Shown here: positions 46,441-55,850 of the stretch, in pieces | Layout: the number at the start of each line of letters is the position of its first letter | How positions within the stretch are numbered: position 1 is the stretch's first letter | DNA from: Cepaea hortensis | Lineage: Eukaryota; Mollusca; Gastropoda; Stylommatophora; Helicidae | Direction of reading: 5' to 3' | Length of the DNA stretch: 64,000 nt | NCBI GenBank assembly: GCA_963921405.1 | Contig: OY992896.1 | Span: 73,273,891 to 73,337,890, forward strand | Program-made: the position numbers and the translations under genes | The notes under the pieces: model-generated | Told to the model about the DNA's origin: nothing | The model's input: only the letters and a program-made list of their open reading frames with translations | The model's database searches: none

Positions 46441-46787
46441 GCCCATACAGCCATCAACAAACTCACACCAGACTTGTTCATGGTTGGTTTAAGTTTGCAG
46501 CTATAGTTTTACACAGGATGGGGTAGCCAGTCCCATGCCAGGCTTCCTTAGCTGCCTCCTATGTTATGCATGGTCAGTTTAGTTGCTTTGCTTCTACGAA
46601 GGGCCCTGACAACACAGGGCCAGCTATATTATTACTGCAGTTGCATTTGGTCAAAATATTAATGATGATGTAAAATTGTGGCTAAACATTTGCGGAAGTG
46701 CCCAACTTACACAGTACAAATAAAACTGGCCTACACTCGCTTCATTTGAAGACAAACTTTAGGAAGATGACAGGCTCAAGCCGACTG

Positions 46788-47055
46788 CTGATATGGCCGA
46801 GGGGTCAGCAGCTTTCTCCGCTAACCCCAAATACTCTCGTCACGTGACGCGACGAGAATTAGCAGTGGTTCGAATCGCAAAAGTGACTTATGAGAGTATG
46901 GAGCCGGTCGCTCAGAAAGTCGTGGCGTGCTGATGGGCGTAATCTAGCCTAGGAATCAACATACAGCTGAAAGATGCTGGTGTTGACCGTAATATCCTGA
47001 AACAGGATGGAAACGCGGGGGAAAAAAAAAATATTCAAGATGCCATCTGAAGGCG
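46788..47055 (+). mobile_element. tRNA-derived SINE family 5
   Basis: The head is TGATATGGCCGAGGGGTCAG (A-box), then CAGCTTTCTCCGCTAACCCC. A variable-arm-like hairpin follows, ACTCTCGTCACGTGACGCGA then CGAGAATT, then the B-box AGTGGTTCGAATCGC. The body continues with AGCCGGTCGCTCAGAAAGTC and GATGGGCGTAATCTAGCC and ends in an A-run and GAAGAAGAA. The long arm points to a Leu/Ser-type tRNA ancestor. A piece of the same 3' region may lie at 40568-40610. Confidence 0.75.
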
Positions 47056-47249
47056 TGTGAAGAAGAAGAAAATGCTTATCCACATTTCAGGAGTAGAAAA
47101 ATCTAGGGCACTCTGTAGAAATTTTTGCTAGCGCCTGAAATTTATAACAATCTTCTTGGTCCATATTTGCCCAAAAATTGACACCTGAGAAAAAGAGGCT
47201 GATGACCTAATTATAATTAGTTTTTTTCTACCTTTTTTTAAACGCTCGC

Positions 47250-47522
47250 TCGTTTTGAAACGTAGTCCACATGTGCTGCTTCAAGTAGCACTGGACTGAA
47301 TCTTGCGTGTGGATTAGCTTTCCCTATTACCAGTGTCCCTCGCCATCAGGTGAACCCATTCCGACTTTAGAGGTACTTGTAATTTATGTCCCCAAGTCAA
47401 AGATGAGAAGCCAACATTGTAGTCCAACTGACATGTGTAGAGGTTGAACCTCTTACCTCAGCATCAACACACCGGATGTTTAAGAACAAGCGTTCTCATC
47501 CATTTGGCCACGCTGATCTCAT
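47250..47522 (-). mobile_element. tRNA-derived SINE family 1
   Basis: The minus-strand head is CGTGGCCAAATGGATGAGAA, then the B-box region GAGGTTCAACCTC. The body contains GTTGGCTTCTCATCTTTGAC, AAATTACAAGTACCTCTAAA and GCGAGGGACACTGG. It lies less than 100 bp upstream of the carrier exon acceptor. Confidence 0.8.
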
Positions 47523-47616
47523 TTATTTATATCTTTGGTTATGTTCAAGTTAATGTGTGAAGATGTCTGAAGAACATGAATGCTAACCCATATTGAATGT
47601 GTTCCTATCTGCGCAG

Positions 47617-47856
47617 CACGGCTGGAACGACTGGCGCTGTGTTAACATGTCCCCTCGAGGTGGTCAAAACTAGACTGCAGTCGTCCAAGTCATCCTATGT
47701 CCATGTGAACGTGCACACAGCTCTGCGACTTCTCCCCCCGCAGCAAGTGGTTGCCATCAGTGCCCACAACTGCCACGTGGCCGTCAACTCGGACAGTGTC
47801 TTGGATAGGAGTAAATATAGGTCCAAGCAGTCAAGGGGATTGGTTGTTTGTTTGCG
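47617..47856 (+). CDS. Mitochondrial carrier exon (SLC25A33/36-like), first repeat N-terminal part
   Basis: Exon of 240 nt bounded by an acceptor (GTTCCTATCTGCGCAG) and a strong donor (GTAAGT). The translation is TAGTTGAVLTCPLEVVKTRL then QSSKSSYVHVNVHTALRL and a loop of about 50 residues ending SRGLVVCLR. CPLEVVKTRLQSS is the carrier signature P-x-[DE]-x-x-[KR] in the form typical of pyrimidine nucleotide carriers, which move pyrimidine nucleotides across the mitochondrial inner membrane. The exon begins within codon NN|C and ends CG|, and the next exon starts A|CAC, giving Arg-His in frame. The upstream exon with the start was not found. The matrix loop looks longer than I recall for vertebrate members. 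Confidence in the family is high; A33 against A36 cannot be decided. Confidence 0.9.
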
Positions 47857-47865
47857 GTAAGTAGA

Positions 47866-48062
47866 GATGAACTCTGTTTAATATTGTTAGATAGATTAAA
47901 TGGTGTTTATTAGCCACACCAGAGAAGTGCGGCTGAATAGTGCTGCTTGAATTTCGCCCTACAGCTATAAGGTGAATGACTGCAAATGACACACAGCAAT
48001 TAGAACAATAAATTTAAATGCACAAGGGGGAACTTATTAATCAATACCAACCTGGCACTGTT
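47866..48062. repeat. Dispersed repeat Q, copy 2
   Basis: It aligns with 43150-43355 and starts within about 10 bp of the carrier exon's splice donor. Confidence 0.75.
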
Positions 48063-48530
48063 CTTTCTTTTTAAAGAGCATTGCCGGCTGGTTAGTGTGG
48101 TCATGTCTCAAGATCCTCTACAATCCAAATGATCTGTTCCTGTTTATTCACCTCATATCTTTTCATACCATTATGCCGGAGTCTTTTGTATTAGTTTTTT
48201 TTTCCACCAATCCTACCAGCTTTCTTCTTCTTCTACTCTTGACCTCTGATTGGAGCATTGGTCCTAGATCAACTCGTGCCAAGACATCCTGTCTTTAGCT
48301 ATTTTTGCTGCTCCCTCCTTGTCCTCCAGATATTATTGATCTCTGTCTCTAATTTTCTTCTTTAGGTAGTTTTAGATGTATGAAGAAAACAAATGCTAAC
48401 CCATATTAAATTTTAACCCTTTATTTCATTTACTGTGCGGGTTCAGAGAAATGACTTTCTAGTTACCTATTGTCAGGTTTACTGGTGTTACATTTTAGAT
48501 CTTCTTTTGTGTAGTCTTATCAGTTTTTAT
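48063..48530. other. Intronic spacer
   Basis: No gene is visible. A 30-bp sequence near 48385 (AAATGCTAACCCATATTAAA) resembles the one 30 bp upstream of the carrier acceptor at about 47577 (GAATGCTAACCCATATTGAA). Confidence 0.4.
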
Positions 48531-48535
48531 TCGGC

Positions 48536-48752
48536 TTGCTCTTTTCATCCTCATGAAAAAGGATGAACTAACAGTCATGAGGATAAAAAGAGCCACCACT
48601 CTCGTGGAACTAATAGTCATGAGGATGAAAAGAGCCACCACTCTCATGGAACTAACAGTCATGAGAATGAAAAGAGCCACTACTCTCATGGAACTAACAG
48701 TCATGAGAGTGATGACTCTTTTCATCCTCATGACTGTTCCGCGAGAGTGTTG
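48536..48752. repeat. 42-bp minisatellite with inverted arms
   Basis: GTCATGAGGATGAAAAGAGC followed by CACCACTCTCATGGAACTAA and CA repeats about four times at 42 bp. The array is bracketed by the reverse complement: CTCTTTTCATCCTCATGA at about 48540 on the left, and CTTTTCATCCTCATGACTGT then TCCGCGAGAGTG at about 48718-48750 on the right. The right arm is the complement of nearly one whole unit, so the array can fold into alternative hairpins. Confidence 0.88.
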
Positions 48753-49820
48753 ACATTGAATTTCTCATCTCAAACCTCAGAAGAATAATTATAATGACAA
48801 GGGAATCCTTAATCAGACTGCTGGCTATGTCAAAGTGATAGAAATAGCAATTTGAGAGGCAAGGAAGATTTATTTTCTTTTAGCCTTTGAAGAACATGAC
48901 AATTGTTATTATCAAAGCTTTTGTTAATTAATTCCGGAATATATTTTACTTGTTCAGCCATAATGTAATACAAACCAAATGTTATACCTTTAATAGAAAC
49001 CATAGTAAAGAGAACAAATTACCACATTTAATGTTAGAAATGGTCACTGGAAATATCTTACCCAGCAAATGCAAAGAGACAGAAATTACAGCGGAGTCTG
49101 TTTTACAAAACCGCAAATTAAAAGACAATCTAACATTGTGCACAGCCTTGTCTTTCTGCATTTAGTGTTAAAGTAAAAAGTACGGGCAACTCTAGGTAGT
49201 AAAGATTACAATAAATTTTATGTCTGAAACTAGAAAAGGCAACAGAACAATTGCTAGATGAGGTAGAAGAAGAATTCAATATGCAGTGTGTGAATTACAC
49301 TTGTCACGCATTGCTTGTCAAGGTTAAGTTTGACATGTTTGCCAGCTACAAAAGTGTCAGTTGTAACAAATGCCTGGCGGGGTTGATTGTGAACCCTGTG
49401 TGTAAATTTTTTTGCATATGTGAACAGAACTTTATTTTTTATGTGTAGAATAACATTTGTTTTTGGGGGGCTGTTAGCTTTAAAATTAGTGCATGAAGGA
49501 CAAATATAGAACAGTGAAAAGATGTTATTCAAGACCAGTAGATGTGAAGGGACAATGACAAATATTTAGAAATGAAATATAAAACATAAAGAAAGTGATG
49601 AATATGAAAGGATAAGTTAGAAACAAAAAAAAATAAAGATAAAATCAAACTATAATAGAACAACGAATGATTATAGGGTGACCGAGGGGATATGGTAATT
49701 CCGCCACTAGGATGAGTCAGGGGTTTTTCTTCTCCCTAAGATTGTCTCATTTCACATGTTAATCACAATGAATATCCACCCCTGGGGAAATGGATTTCCA
49801 AAAAGAGTAATGCTGAGAGA
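48753..49820. other. Intronic spacer, no gene seen
   Basis: AT-rich; the short frames have no domains. Confidence 0.4.
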
Positions 49821-49828
49821 TGTATACC

Positions 49829-50222
49829 ATTTTTGTCACACACTTCAATTTTCTCTTCTTATTAATGCTGTTTACATAGTCAACACACCAAGTTACAGAA
49901 TTACAGCTTGCTGCTAAATAACCACATATAGGAAATAATTGTTAACCAATCTGGCACAAGATAATTACAATTCATTGATGACACAACAATCATTGATTAT
50001 ATTAATGAGAACTTTGCAGTTACCAATTTTGCCACACACTTCAATTTTCTCTTCTTATTAATGCTGTTTACATAGTCAACACACCAAGTTACAGAATTAT
50101 AACAGCTTGCTGCTAAATAACCACATATAGGAAATAATTGTTAACCAATCCGGCAAAAGATAATTACAATTGATTGATGACACAACAATCATTGATTATA
50201 TTAATGAGAACTTTGCAGTTTG
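49829..50222. repeat. Tandem duplication, 2 x ~196 bp
   Basis: CACACACTTCAATTTTCTCT begins at 49837 and its partner at 50033. The copies stay nearly identical through TTACATAGTCAACACACCAA, ACCACATATAGGAAATAATT and ATTAATGAGAACTTTGCAGT. Confidence 0.92.
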
Positions 50223-51550
50223 CACCAACTGTAAGGCTAATCTATCCTGTAGCAGGAAAAGACATTTAAATAGTTCCTGTGGAGATAAATACTAATCCCT
50301 TGATTGTTTCTTGCCGTGCTAACATTCTCGTGGCTTAACAAAACATCCTACTAAACTTGATTATTCAGCTAGATCTGAATTTGGACGCAGATGTGAACCC
50401 ACTTGTATGGATCTCCTTGGATGCAGATGTGAACCCACTTAACTTGTATGGACCTCCTTGGATGAGGGATTCTCATGTAGCAGTCTGCTTGGTTAACTGT
50501 ATTTGGTTATTCTAAAGTTTTTTTTTTCCACCCAAATGTTAACACTTCACTTCTCACTTTCAGTACCTGTATAGCAGCATAATGCTTGGAAAGCTCTTTC
50601 CCATTCAGATAACAACACCTGCACATTGTCTGTTCATTACTTTTCTTTACTCATATGGAAACTACATATTGCTTTTGCTTGGTAATGCATTCATACATTA
50701 AATTATATAATCCTGGAATGTATGCACATAATTTTCTCTTAAACAGCATTTAGTATTTCCATTTGCCACGTGTGACATGTTCTTAGTAGACAGTATGAAG
50801 TGATTTCAGATTCATTATTCTACTTCATCTCACTCTCGCTCTTTATCTCACTCCCGCTTTTTATCCCACTCCCCCTCTTTATCCCACTTTCAGGAATTTG
50901 TTTGTAGTGGATAGCTTTCCTATTTACAACATTAGTTATAACCAGTATAATAATAACAACGCAATTGTTACAGCACGGAATCAGATTTGATATCTTACTG
51001 TCAGAGTGATAAAGGAAAGTGAGCAGTTAATTTCTTCTAGGAAAGTATCCTTGATATGAGAAATATTCAGAAGTCTTAAAGTGAGAATTGTTAACTTAAC
51101 ATTTCGCTCACCCCTAATCTGCGGACATCCTTAAATGTATCTGTTTTGAAATTAACCCACACACTAGGAACTCTGGTCCAAGCACTCCTTTCTTCTTTCT
51201 GTGCGGAATTTGGTTCAAGGTAACCTTTTCTGTTCTGTCATAAAAGCACTGAATGAATGTCAATCTTCTCTTCTAACTGCATGTGCTTTCTTCCCTTCAT
51301 GTGATGGATTGTGTAATCTTGGGTCATCAATCTCTAATGTACCAGTGCCAGCTGGCAAGGGTGTCTTATCTTTCTGCCTATTATCTGGCTAGATCCTCGC
51401 TGTCACAGGCATACAGCCCAGGCGGGGGATGAAGATTTACACATACAGCCTCACTGAGGTGGTCTGTGTCAGTTCAAGGCTCGTCTGTAGTAAGATAACT
51501 CTTGTTCACTATTATGGATTGGGTAGCTGGTATTTGTGGCTAGTTTTCCA
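50223..51550. other. Intronic spacer, no gene seen
   Basis: Contains a two-fold 38-45 bp repeat (GACGCAGATGTGAACCCACT, 50382-50458) and a short TTTATCYCACTCYC repeat near 50835-50885. Confidence 0.45.
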
Positions 51551-51554
51551 AGTA

Positions 51555-51830
51555 CGTTACTTCATCATCATCAAGTGCCCTGCCAACTGGCATAGGGGTT
51601 CATGTCTCTCCACAGATCTTGGTCTTTGGTGTTCTGGATCAACTCTACTGATGATATTCCTCCATGCAACCATCTCAGTCCATCTAGCCTCATTCCCCCT
51701 TGATCTTTCCAGTTTTCATGATGTTCTCCAATTTCTCTCCTCATCACTTGACCAAAAAAAGCTGTTTGCTTCTTTCTTATTGTTGTATATAATGTTCTAG
51801 TTTCATTAGTCTCTTTCAGGCATAGCTAGG
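51555..51830 (-). pseudogene. LINE RT C-terminal tail fragment
   Basis: It is the reverse complement of the 7395-7770 fragment: plus-strand CATCATCATCAAGTGCCCTG, CTCCACAGATCTTGGTCTTT, TCAACTCTACTGATGATATT, CCTCCATGCAACCATCTCAG and CTTTCCAGTTTTCATGATGT align in reverse order. Frames are broken. Confidence 0.65.
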
Positions 51831-51934
51831 ATACAAATAGAGGTGGCTAGATGTCGCAAAACTTAAAATGTTCTCTTTAGTACTCCAAGTAATGGTATAT
51901 GAAGATCCAAGAGAACAGCGTTCAAGTTATTGGT

Positions 51935-52590
51935 TGATTATTTCCTAGTATTATCTCATTATTTCCCTGTATTATCTCATTATTTCCTTTTTTTCATATA
52001 CTATTTACAGGACATTGCAGTCAACACCAGCTTTTTCAGCTACTGTTGATGTCTTGGCAACTTTTACATTCAGTAGTTTGCCATTGCTTTCTGAACAACC
52101 GGCTCACATACCTTTCCATAAGAAACCAACGCGACACGATCCATTGCCATTATTTCCCAGTATTATCTTATTGTCTAGTATTATCTCATTATTTCCTAGT
52201 ATTACCTCATTTCCTAGCATTACCTAATTTCCTAATATCTCATTATTTCCAAGTATTACCTTATTGTTTCCTAGTATTACCTTATTTCTCAGTATTACCT
52301 CCTTATTTCCTAGTATTACCTCCTTATTTCCTAGTATCTCATTATTTCCTTGTATTATATGTGTTTCCTAGTATTATCTCATTTCCCAGTATTACCACAT
52401 TTCCCAGTATTATCTAATTATTTCCTAATATTATTTAATTATTTCCTAGTATTACCTCAATTCCCAGTATTACCTCATTATTTCATAGTATTTCATTATT
52501 TCCTATTAGTATCTCATTATTTCCTATTAGTATCTAATTATTTCCTAGTGTTATCTCATTATTTCTAGTACTTTCATTATTTCCTAGTAT
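51935..52590. repeat. TTTCCTAGTATTA(T/C)CTCATTA degenerate minisatellite
   Basis: Short units of about 18-21 bp (TTATTTCCTAGTATTATCTC and relatives) fill 51935-51990 and 52148-52590. A family-2 SINE lies between the two parts. Confidence 0.88.
52001..52147 (-). mobile_element. tRNA-derived SINE family 2, 3' two-thirds
   Basis: The plus strand carries ACAGGACATTGCAGTCAACA, CATTCAGTAGTTTGCCATTG and CTTTCTGAACAACCGGCTCA, which end before the tRNA-like head. It is 5'-truncated in SINE sense. Confidence 0.75.
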
Positions 52591-52727
52591 CTTCTTCTTA
52601 TGCATTCATCCAAAGTGTTTTTTCAAATGTAATAGCATTGTGCCCGTTTACAGCAGAGCTGCTATATTTGCTTGCGCCTGTAGACTGACACACCCGACTT
52701 CTGCTGACCGGGTTAACCTTACCCTGG
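52591..52727 (-). mobile_element. Hairpin-ended element (HP), diverged copy d
   Basis: It contains CTTCTTCTTATGCATTCATC, CCCGTTTACAGCAGAGCTGC, CACACCCGACTTCTGCTGAC and CGGGTTAACCTTACCC. The preceding TATTTCCTAGTAT (52578-52590) is repeated after copy e (52863-52875), so d and e may have arrived together or nested. The host is repetitive, which weakens the point. Confidence 0.7.
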
Positions 52728-52761
52728 TGTTTTGAAGGACATTCCACTTTCACTCTTTGTT

Positions 52762-52862
52762 TTTGCGTTGTGTCTGTTTACAACAGAACTGCGATACTTG
52801 CGCCTTTCGGCCGACACATCCGACTTCTGCAGGCATTTGTTGACCGGGTTAATCTTCCCGGG
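52762..52862 (-). mobile_element. Hairpin-ended element (HP), partial copy e
   Basis: It starts inside the element at TTGCGTTGTGTCTGTTTACA and runs to the end: CGGCCGACACATCCGACTTC, TGCAGGCATTTGTTGACCGG and TTAATCTTCCCGGG. The hairpin/GAA end is missing. Confidence 0.75.
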
Positions 52863-52976
52863 TATTTCCTAGTATTATCAGACTGAAATCAGATTTAGAT
52901 AGTCAAGACTTGAAAACTTACTGACAACTGGCAAATTGCATGGAAAAATAGCCAGGAAAAGACAAATGCAATGTAA

Positions 52977-53168
52977 ACTCAGCATGTTTTGGCTGTGATT
53001 TCTGGGCAAATTTACATTCAGTAGTTTGCCATTGCTTTCTGAACAACCGGAACTCGTACCATCGTATGAAAATTAACGCAAGCAGCCTGTTGCCAAATTG
53101 CCCGCAGCTGTGTTTTGAATATGGCATACGAGATTATAAATTGCGACCATAACCCCTTCGCCAAGGAT
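52977..53168 (-). mobile_element. tRNA-derived SINE family 2
   Basis: The minus-strand head is ATCCTTGGCGAAGGGGTTAT with B-box position ATATTCAAAACACAGCTGCG. The body matches CCATTGCTTTCTGAACAACC on plus. Confidence 0.78.
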
Positions 53169-53444
53169 TCTATTGTAGGCTGCTCCTAGTTACTTAACAT
53201 TTTCCCACAATGATTTTGTTTGTCTCTCTGAATCCAGTTTATGGCAGGCACAAAGCAAACCTGCCCATGTGTTACTGAGGTCTTTGAAGGAAGCAAACTA
53301 TAGTTACACTGTTGTGTAAATAAATTCTACATTTTACAGCATGGCCATATCCAAAGTCTTTTACTAGAATAAAAAAACATCATGAAGGATGGAAATATTG
53401 GTTACAGAACAGTTGTGTGTGGCCCGCTCTTCTGTTTGGGAGTT

Positions 53445-53512
53445 GTGCTAGTGTAGTGGCTAGACACTTGTCTGCTAGCCCTGTGGTCATGGGTTCGAAT
53501 TCTCAGATGCAG
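53445..53512 (+). mobile_element. tRNA-like SINE head
   Basis: TGCTAGTGTAGTGGCTAGAC (A-box) followed by GTCATGGGTTCGAATTCTCA (B-box) lies directly before a family-1 SINE. No acceptor stem is visible, so it is not a functional tRNA. Confidence 0.55.
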
Positions 53513-53514
53513 GT

Positions 53515-53770
53515 CTGCATGGCCGAATGGATAAGAACGTGTGTTCTTAAAATCCGATGTGCTGATGCCGAGGTAATGGGTTTAACCCCTACACCGAACA
53601 GCTGGACTAAAATGTTGACCTGTCATCTTTGTCTTGGGGATGTAAATTACAAGTACCTCTGAAGCCAGAGTTAGTTCGCCTGATGGCGAAGGATACTGTT
53701 AATAGGGAAAGCAAATCCACGCACAAAATTCCGTCGCTACTATAAATAGTGTGTATGGACTACACTTGAG
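53515..53770 (+). mobile_element. tRNA-derived SINE family 1, good copy
   Basis: The head is GCATGGCCGAATGGATAAGA, with B-box region ATGGGTTTAACCCCTA, then ACTAAAATGTTGACCTGTCA, GATGTAAATTACAAGTACCT and TAGTTCGCCTGATGGCGAAG. It ends ACACTTGAG, where HP copy f begins; the usual tail TTCAAAGCAAGCG is lost. Confidence 0.85.
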
Positions 53771-53909
53771 TTCTTCTTCTTTGTTCATCCGTTTTTTTTT
53801 TTGGATGTGACTGCGTTGTACCTGTTTACAGCAGAGCTGCGTTCTTGCGCCGTTAGACCGACACATCCGACTTCTGCGGGCATTTGTTGACCGGGTTAAC
53901 CTTCCCGGC
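53771..53909 (-). mobile_element. Hairpin-ended element (HP), copy f
   Basis: TTCTTCTTCTTTGTTCATCC, an oligo-T run, then GGATGTGACTGCGTTGTACC, CAGAGCTGCGTTCTTGCGCC, ACACATCCGACTTCTGCGGG and TTGACCGGGTTAACCTTCCC. It sits at the 3' end of the preceding SINE. Confidence 0.85.
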
Positions 53910-54200
53910 GGTTTCTTAGGATGTTTGAATCTCACTGTTGTGGTGTTATCCCCCATCCTAGCTGGCCCATATAGAACAGCCAAAGACATCCTGGTCAACC
54001 CTCAAAGGAAGGCAGGGGCAGACCATGGGCATTCCCCGCCATCCAAGGAGGCTTCCATACTTGCAGAGCCATCACACAGCGCTCTGGTACTGGGCTCACC
54101 CAAGGAATCGTCACGTCCTGCACATGGCTGCTTAGCCTCACTTCCATATATTGGGCCTTCCGTTCACCATAGGCTGTTCCTCCGGAGACCAGAAGAATGC
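53910..54200. other. Intronic spacer, possibly LINE 3' flank
   Basis: No domain was recognised. Confidence 0.35.
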
Positions 54201-54221
54201 AGTCTGCAGATGACATCCACA

Positions 54222-54430
54222 CAGTGAGCTTTCGATTAAGACTTTCCACATAATGGATTTGCTATCCAAGCAATATTCCATTTCGTGCCACTATGACACT
54301 TTTTCCACCTTTTATGAAGCCCACACAGTGAGCTTTCGATTCGGACTTTCCACGTAATGGATGTGCTATCCAAGCAATATTCCATTTCATGCCTCTGGAA
54401 CGCTTTTGTAACCGACATACCTGTGGTATG
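54222..54430. repeat. 104-bp direct duplication in the LINE 3' region
   Basis: CAGTGAGCTTTCGATT begins at 54222 and 54326. TGCTATCCAAGCAATATTCC and ATTTC-TGCC recur in register. Confidence 0.85.
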
Positions 54431-54464
54431 AAGTGTGGCATTCTTAATACATCTTCATGCACCT

Positions 54465-55391
54465 TTAGATGTCAACCTGAATGTAGTTAAAGTAAGCTGT
54501 AGTCAACTTGAGCTTGTTGATATCTCCATAGAGCTTGTCCTCAAATGAAGCAGGCGTGGGCCAAAATATCTTTCTCTGTTCTGCATATATTGGGCACTCC
54601 TGCAGCAAATGTTTAGCTGTCATTTTACCAGTTCCACAATTACATTCATCGGTATCTCCTATCTTTAGTTTATTGAACAAGTGGTGTTTCAGCCTGTTAT
54701 GTCCTGTGCGGAGTCTGAAGATTGCTACTTGTTCTCTTCGGTCGAGTTTGTAATATGCATCATCCTTCTGGTGGCCTGGATGCTCTGATTCCCATTTGGT
54801 TCTATAAGTGCTTTTTATAAACCTTTTTGCCTCATTATAGGTTATGTCTATGTCAGGCTGTGGTAATCGTCCACCCTCTTTTGCTAGTCTGTCTGCCTCT
54901 TCATTTCCAGGTATACTGCAATGTGATGGGATCCACTGTATTACAACTTTTTTGGATTTCTGGCATAGACCATGGAGTGCTGCTCTTAGGTCAGCTAGTT
55001 CTGTGCTGTTTTTGCTCTTCAGTATTGAGACAGCTGACTTTGCATCTGTGAAGATAGCTATTTGCTTCTCTTTATTTTCCTCCATCAAGAGCATTTCTGC
55101 TGCAGTTTTCAAAGCCTCTACCTCCGCTTTGAAGTTACTTGAAAATTTTCCAGTTGCCACTGATTGTGTTTTTATCACTCCATTTTTTAAATTAAGGAGA
55201 ATTCCTCCTCCTCCATTTTTAATTGAATCTTTGGCTGATCCATCTGTATATGCATGGGTCCAATTGCTGCTTGGGTAATGTTCTTTTATGTAGTTGAGGG
55301 TTATTTTTCTTCTTTCGGTTTCATTCTGAGTGTTCTTTTTCTCAATACCAGGAATGTTTTCTATCATCTCGGCAGTTGCTGCTGTCTCCAA
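54465..55391 (-). pseudogene. LINE ORF2, RNase H domain
   Basis: Open frame of 308 codons. RNase H hallmarks appear in order: WTHAYTDGSAKDS (first Asp), KAEVEALKTAAEML (Glu), IAIFTDAKSAVSIL (second Asp), then VVIQWIPSHCSIPGNEEADR (His and final Asp). After it come REQVAIFRLRTGHNRLKHH and a Cys/His tail CNCGTGKMTAKHLLQECP. The domain removes the RNA template during target-primed reverse transcription. All catalytic residues are retained. The frame is separated from the RT part by a frameshift near 55390-55400; its apparent ATG is an accident of the break. Confidence 0.9.
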
Positions 55392-55850
55392 GCTGGGAAC
55401 TTGTCTGCATTGTAAATGGGCTTGACTGTTGATATGTTAAGTATGGGATCTGCCCTAATCTTTCGTTTTGCAGTTTCTACAAAGTTGCTACGCTTCAGCC
55501 TTCCTTTTCCAAAACCATTAAACCTGTTATACATAGGGTGGTCTGTCAATCTTCTAAATTTTTCTGCTTGTTGCTGGGCTCTGCTATCTCTTCTGTCCTG
55601 CATTGGTTGTAAACAAGTGATCTTTTCTAGTTCATTAATAAGCGTTGTCTTCAGGCTTCCAGTTATGATTCGCATTCCTTGGTTTTGGACTCTACTTATT
55701 TTGTTAAAGTTTGACTTAGCTGCTGTTGCCCAAGCTGCAATGCCATATTCCAGTACTGGCTTCACCCGTCCAGTATATAACTTCTTGAGAACTTTCTAAT
55801 CTGCTCCCCACGTTGTACCAGCAAGCTTTTTCATGATTGCTCTGCCTTGC
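55364..55850 (-). pseudogene. LINE ORF2, RT C-terminal linker segment
   Basis: Frame 55364-55765 reads KPVLEYGIAAWATAAKSNF then NKISRVQNQGMRIITGSL, the usual post-palm block (P-LEYG-W.....L...QN...R.I.G). Upstream, the same frame can be followed to about 55850 except for a TAG. It connects the RT core to RNase H through frameshifts at both ends; the upstream one is in an A-rich run (GAGAAAAATCGAACAAG) at about 55850-55860. Confidence 0.85.

Noticed and set aside
49251..49448. 65-residue Cys-containing frame (possible zinc ribbon)
   Set aside because: Cysteines are irregularly spaced and there is no neighbouring exon signal; likely chance.
53445..53512. Functional tRNA gene
   Set aside because: Boxes are present but cloverleaf stems do not close by eye, and the sequence continues directly into a SINE.
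55416..55799. Plus-strand frames opposite the LINE (for example 55416-55799 and 54844-55278)
   Set aside because: Antisense shadows of the minus-strand RT and RNase H frames; no domains.
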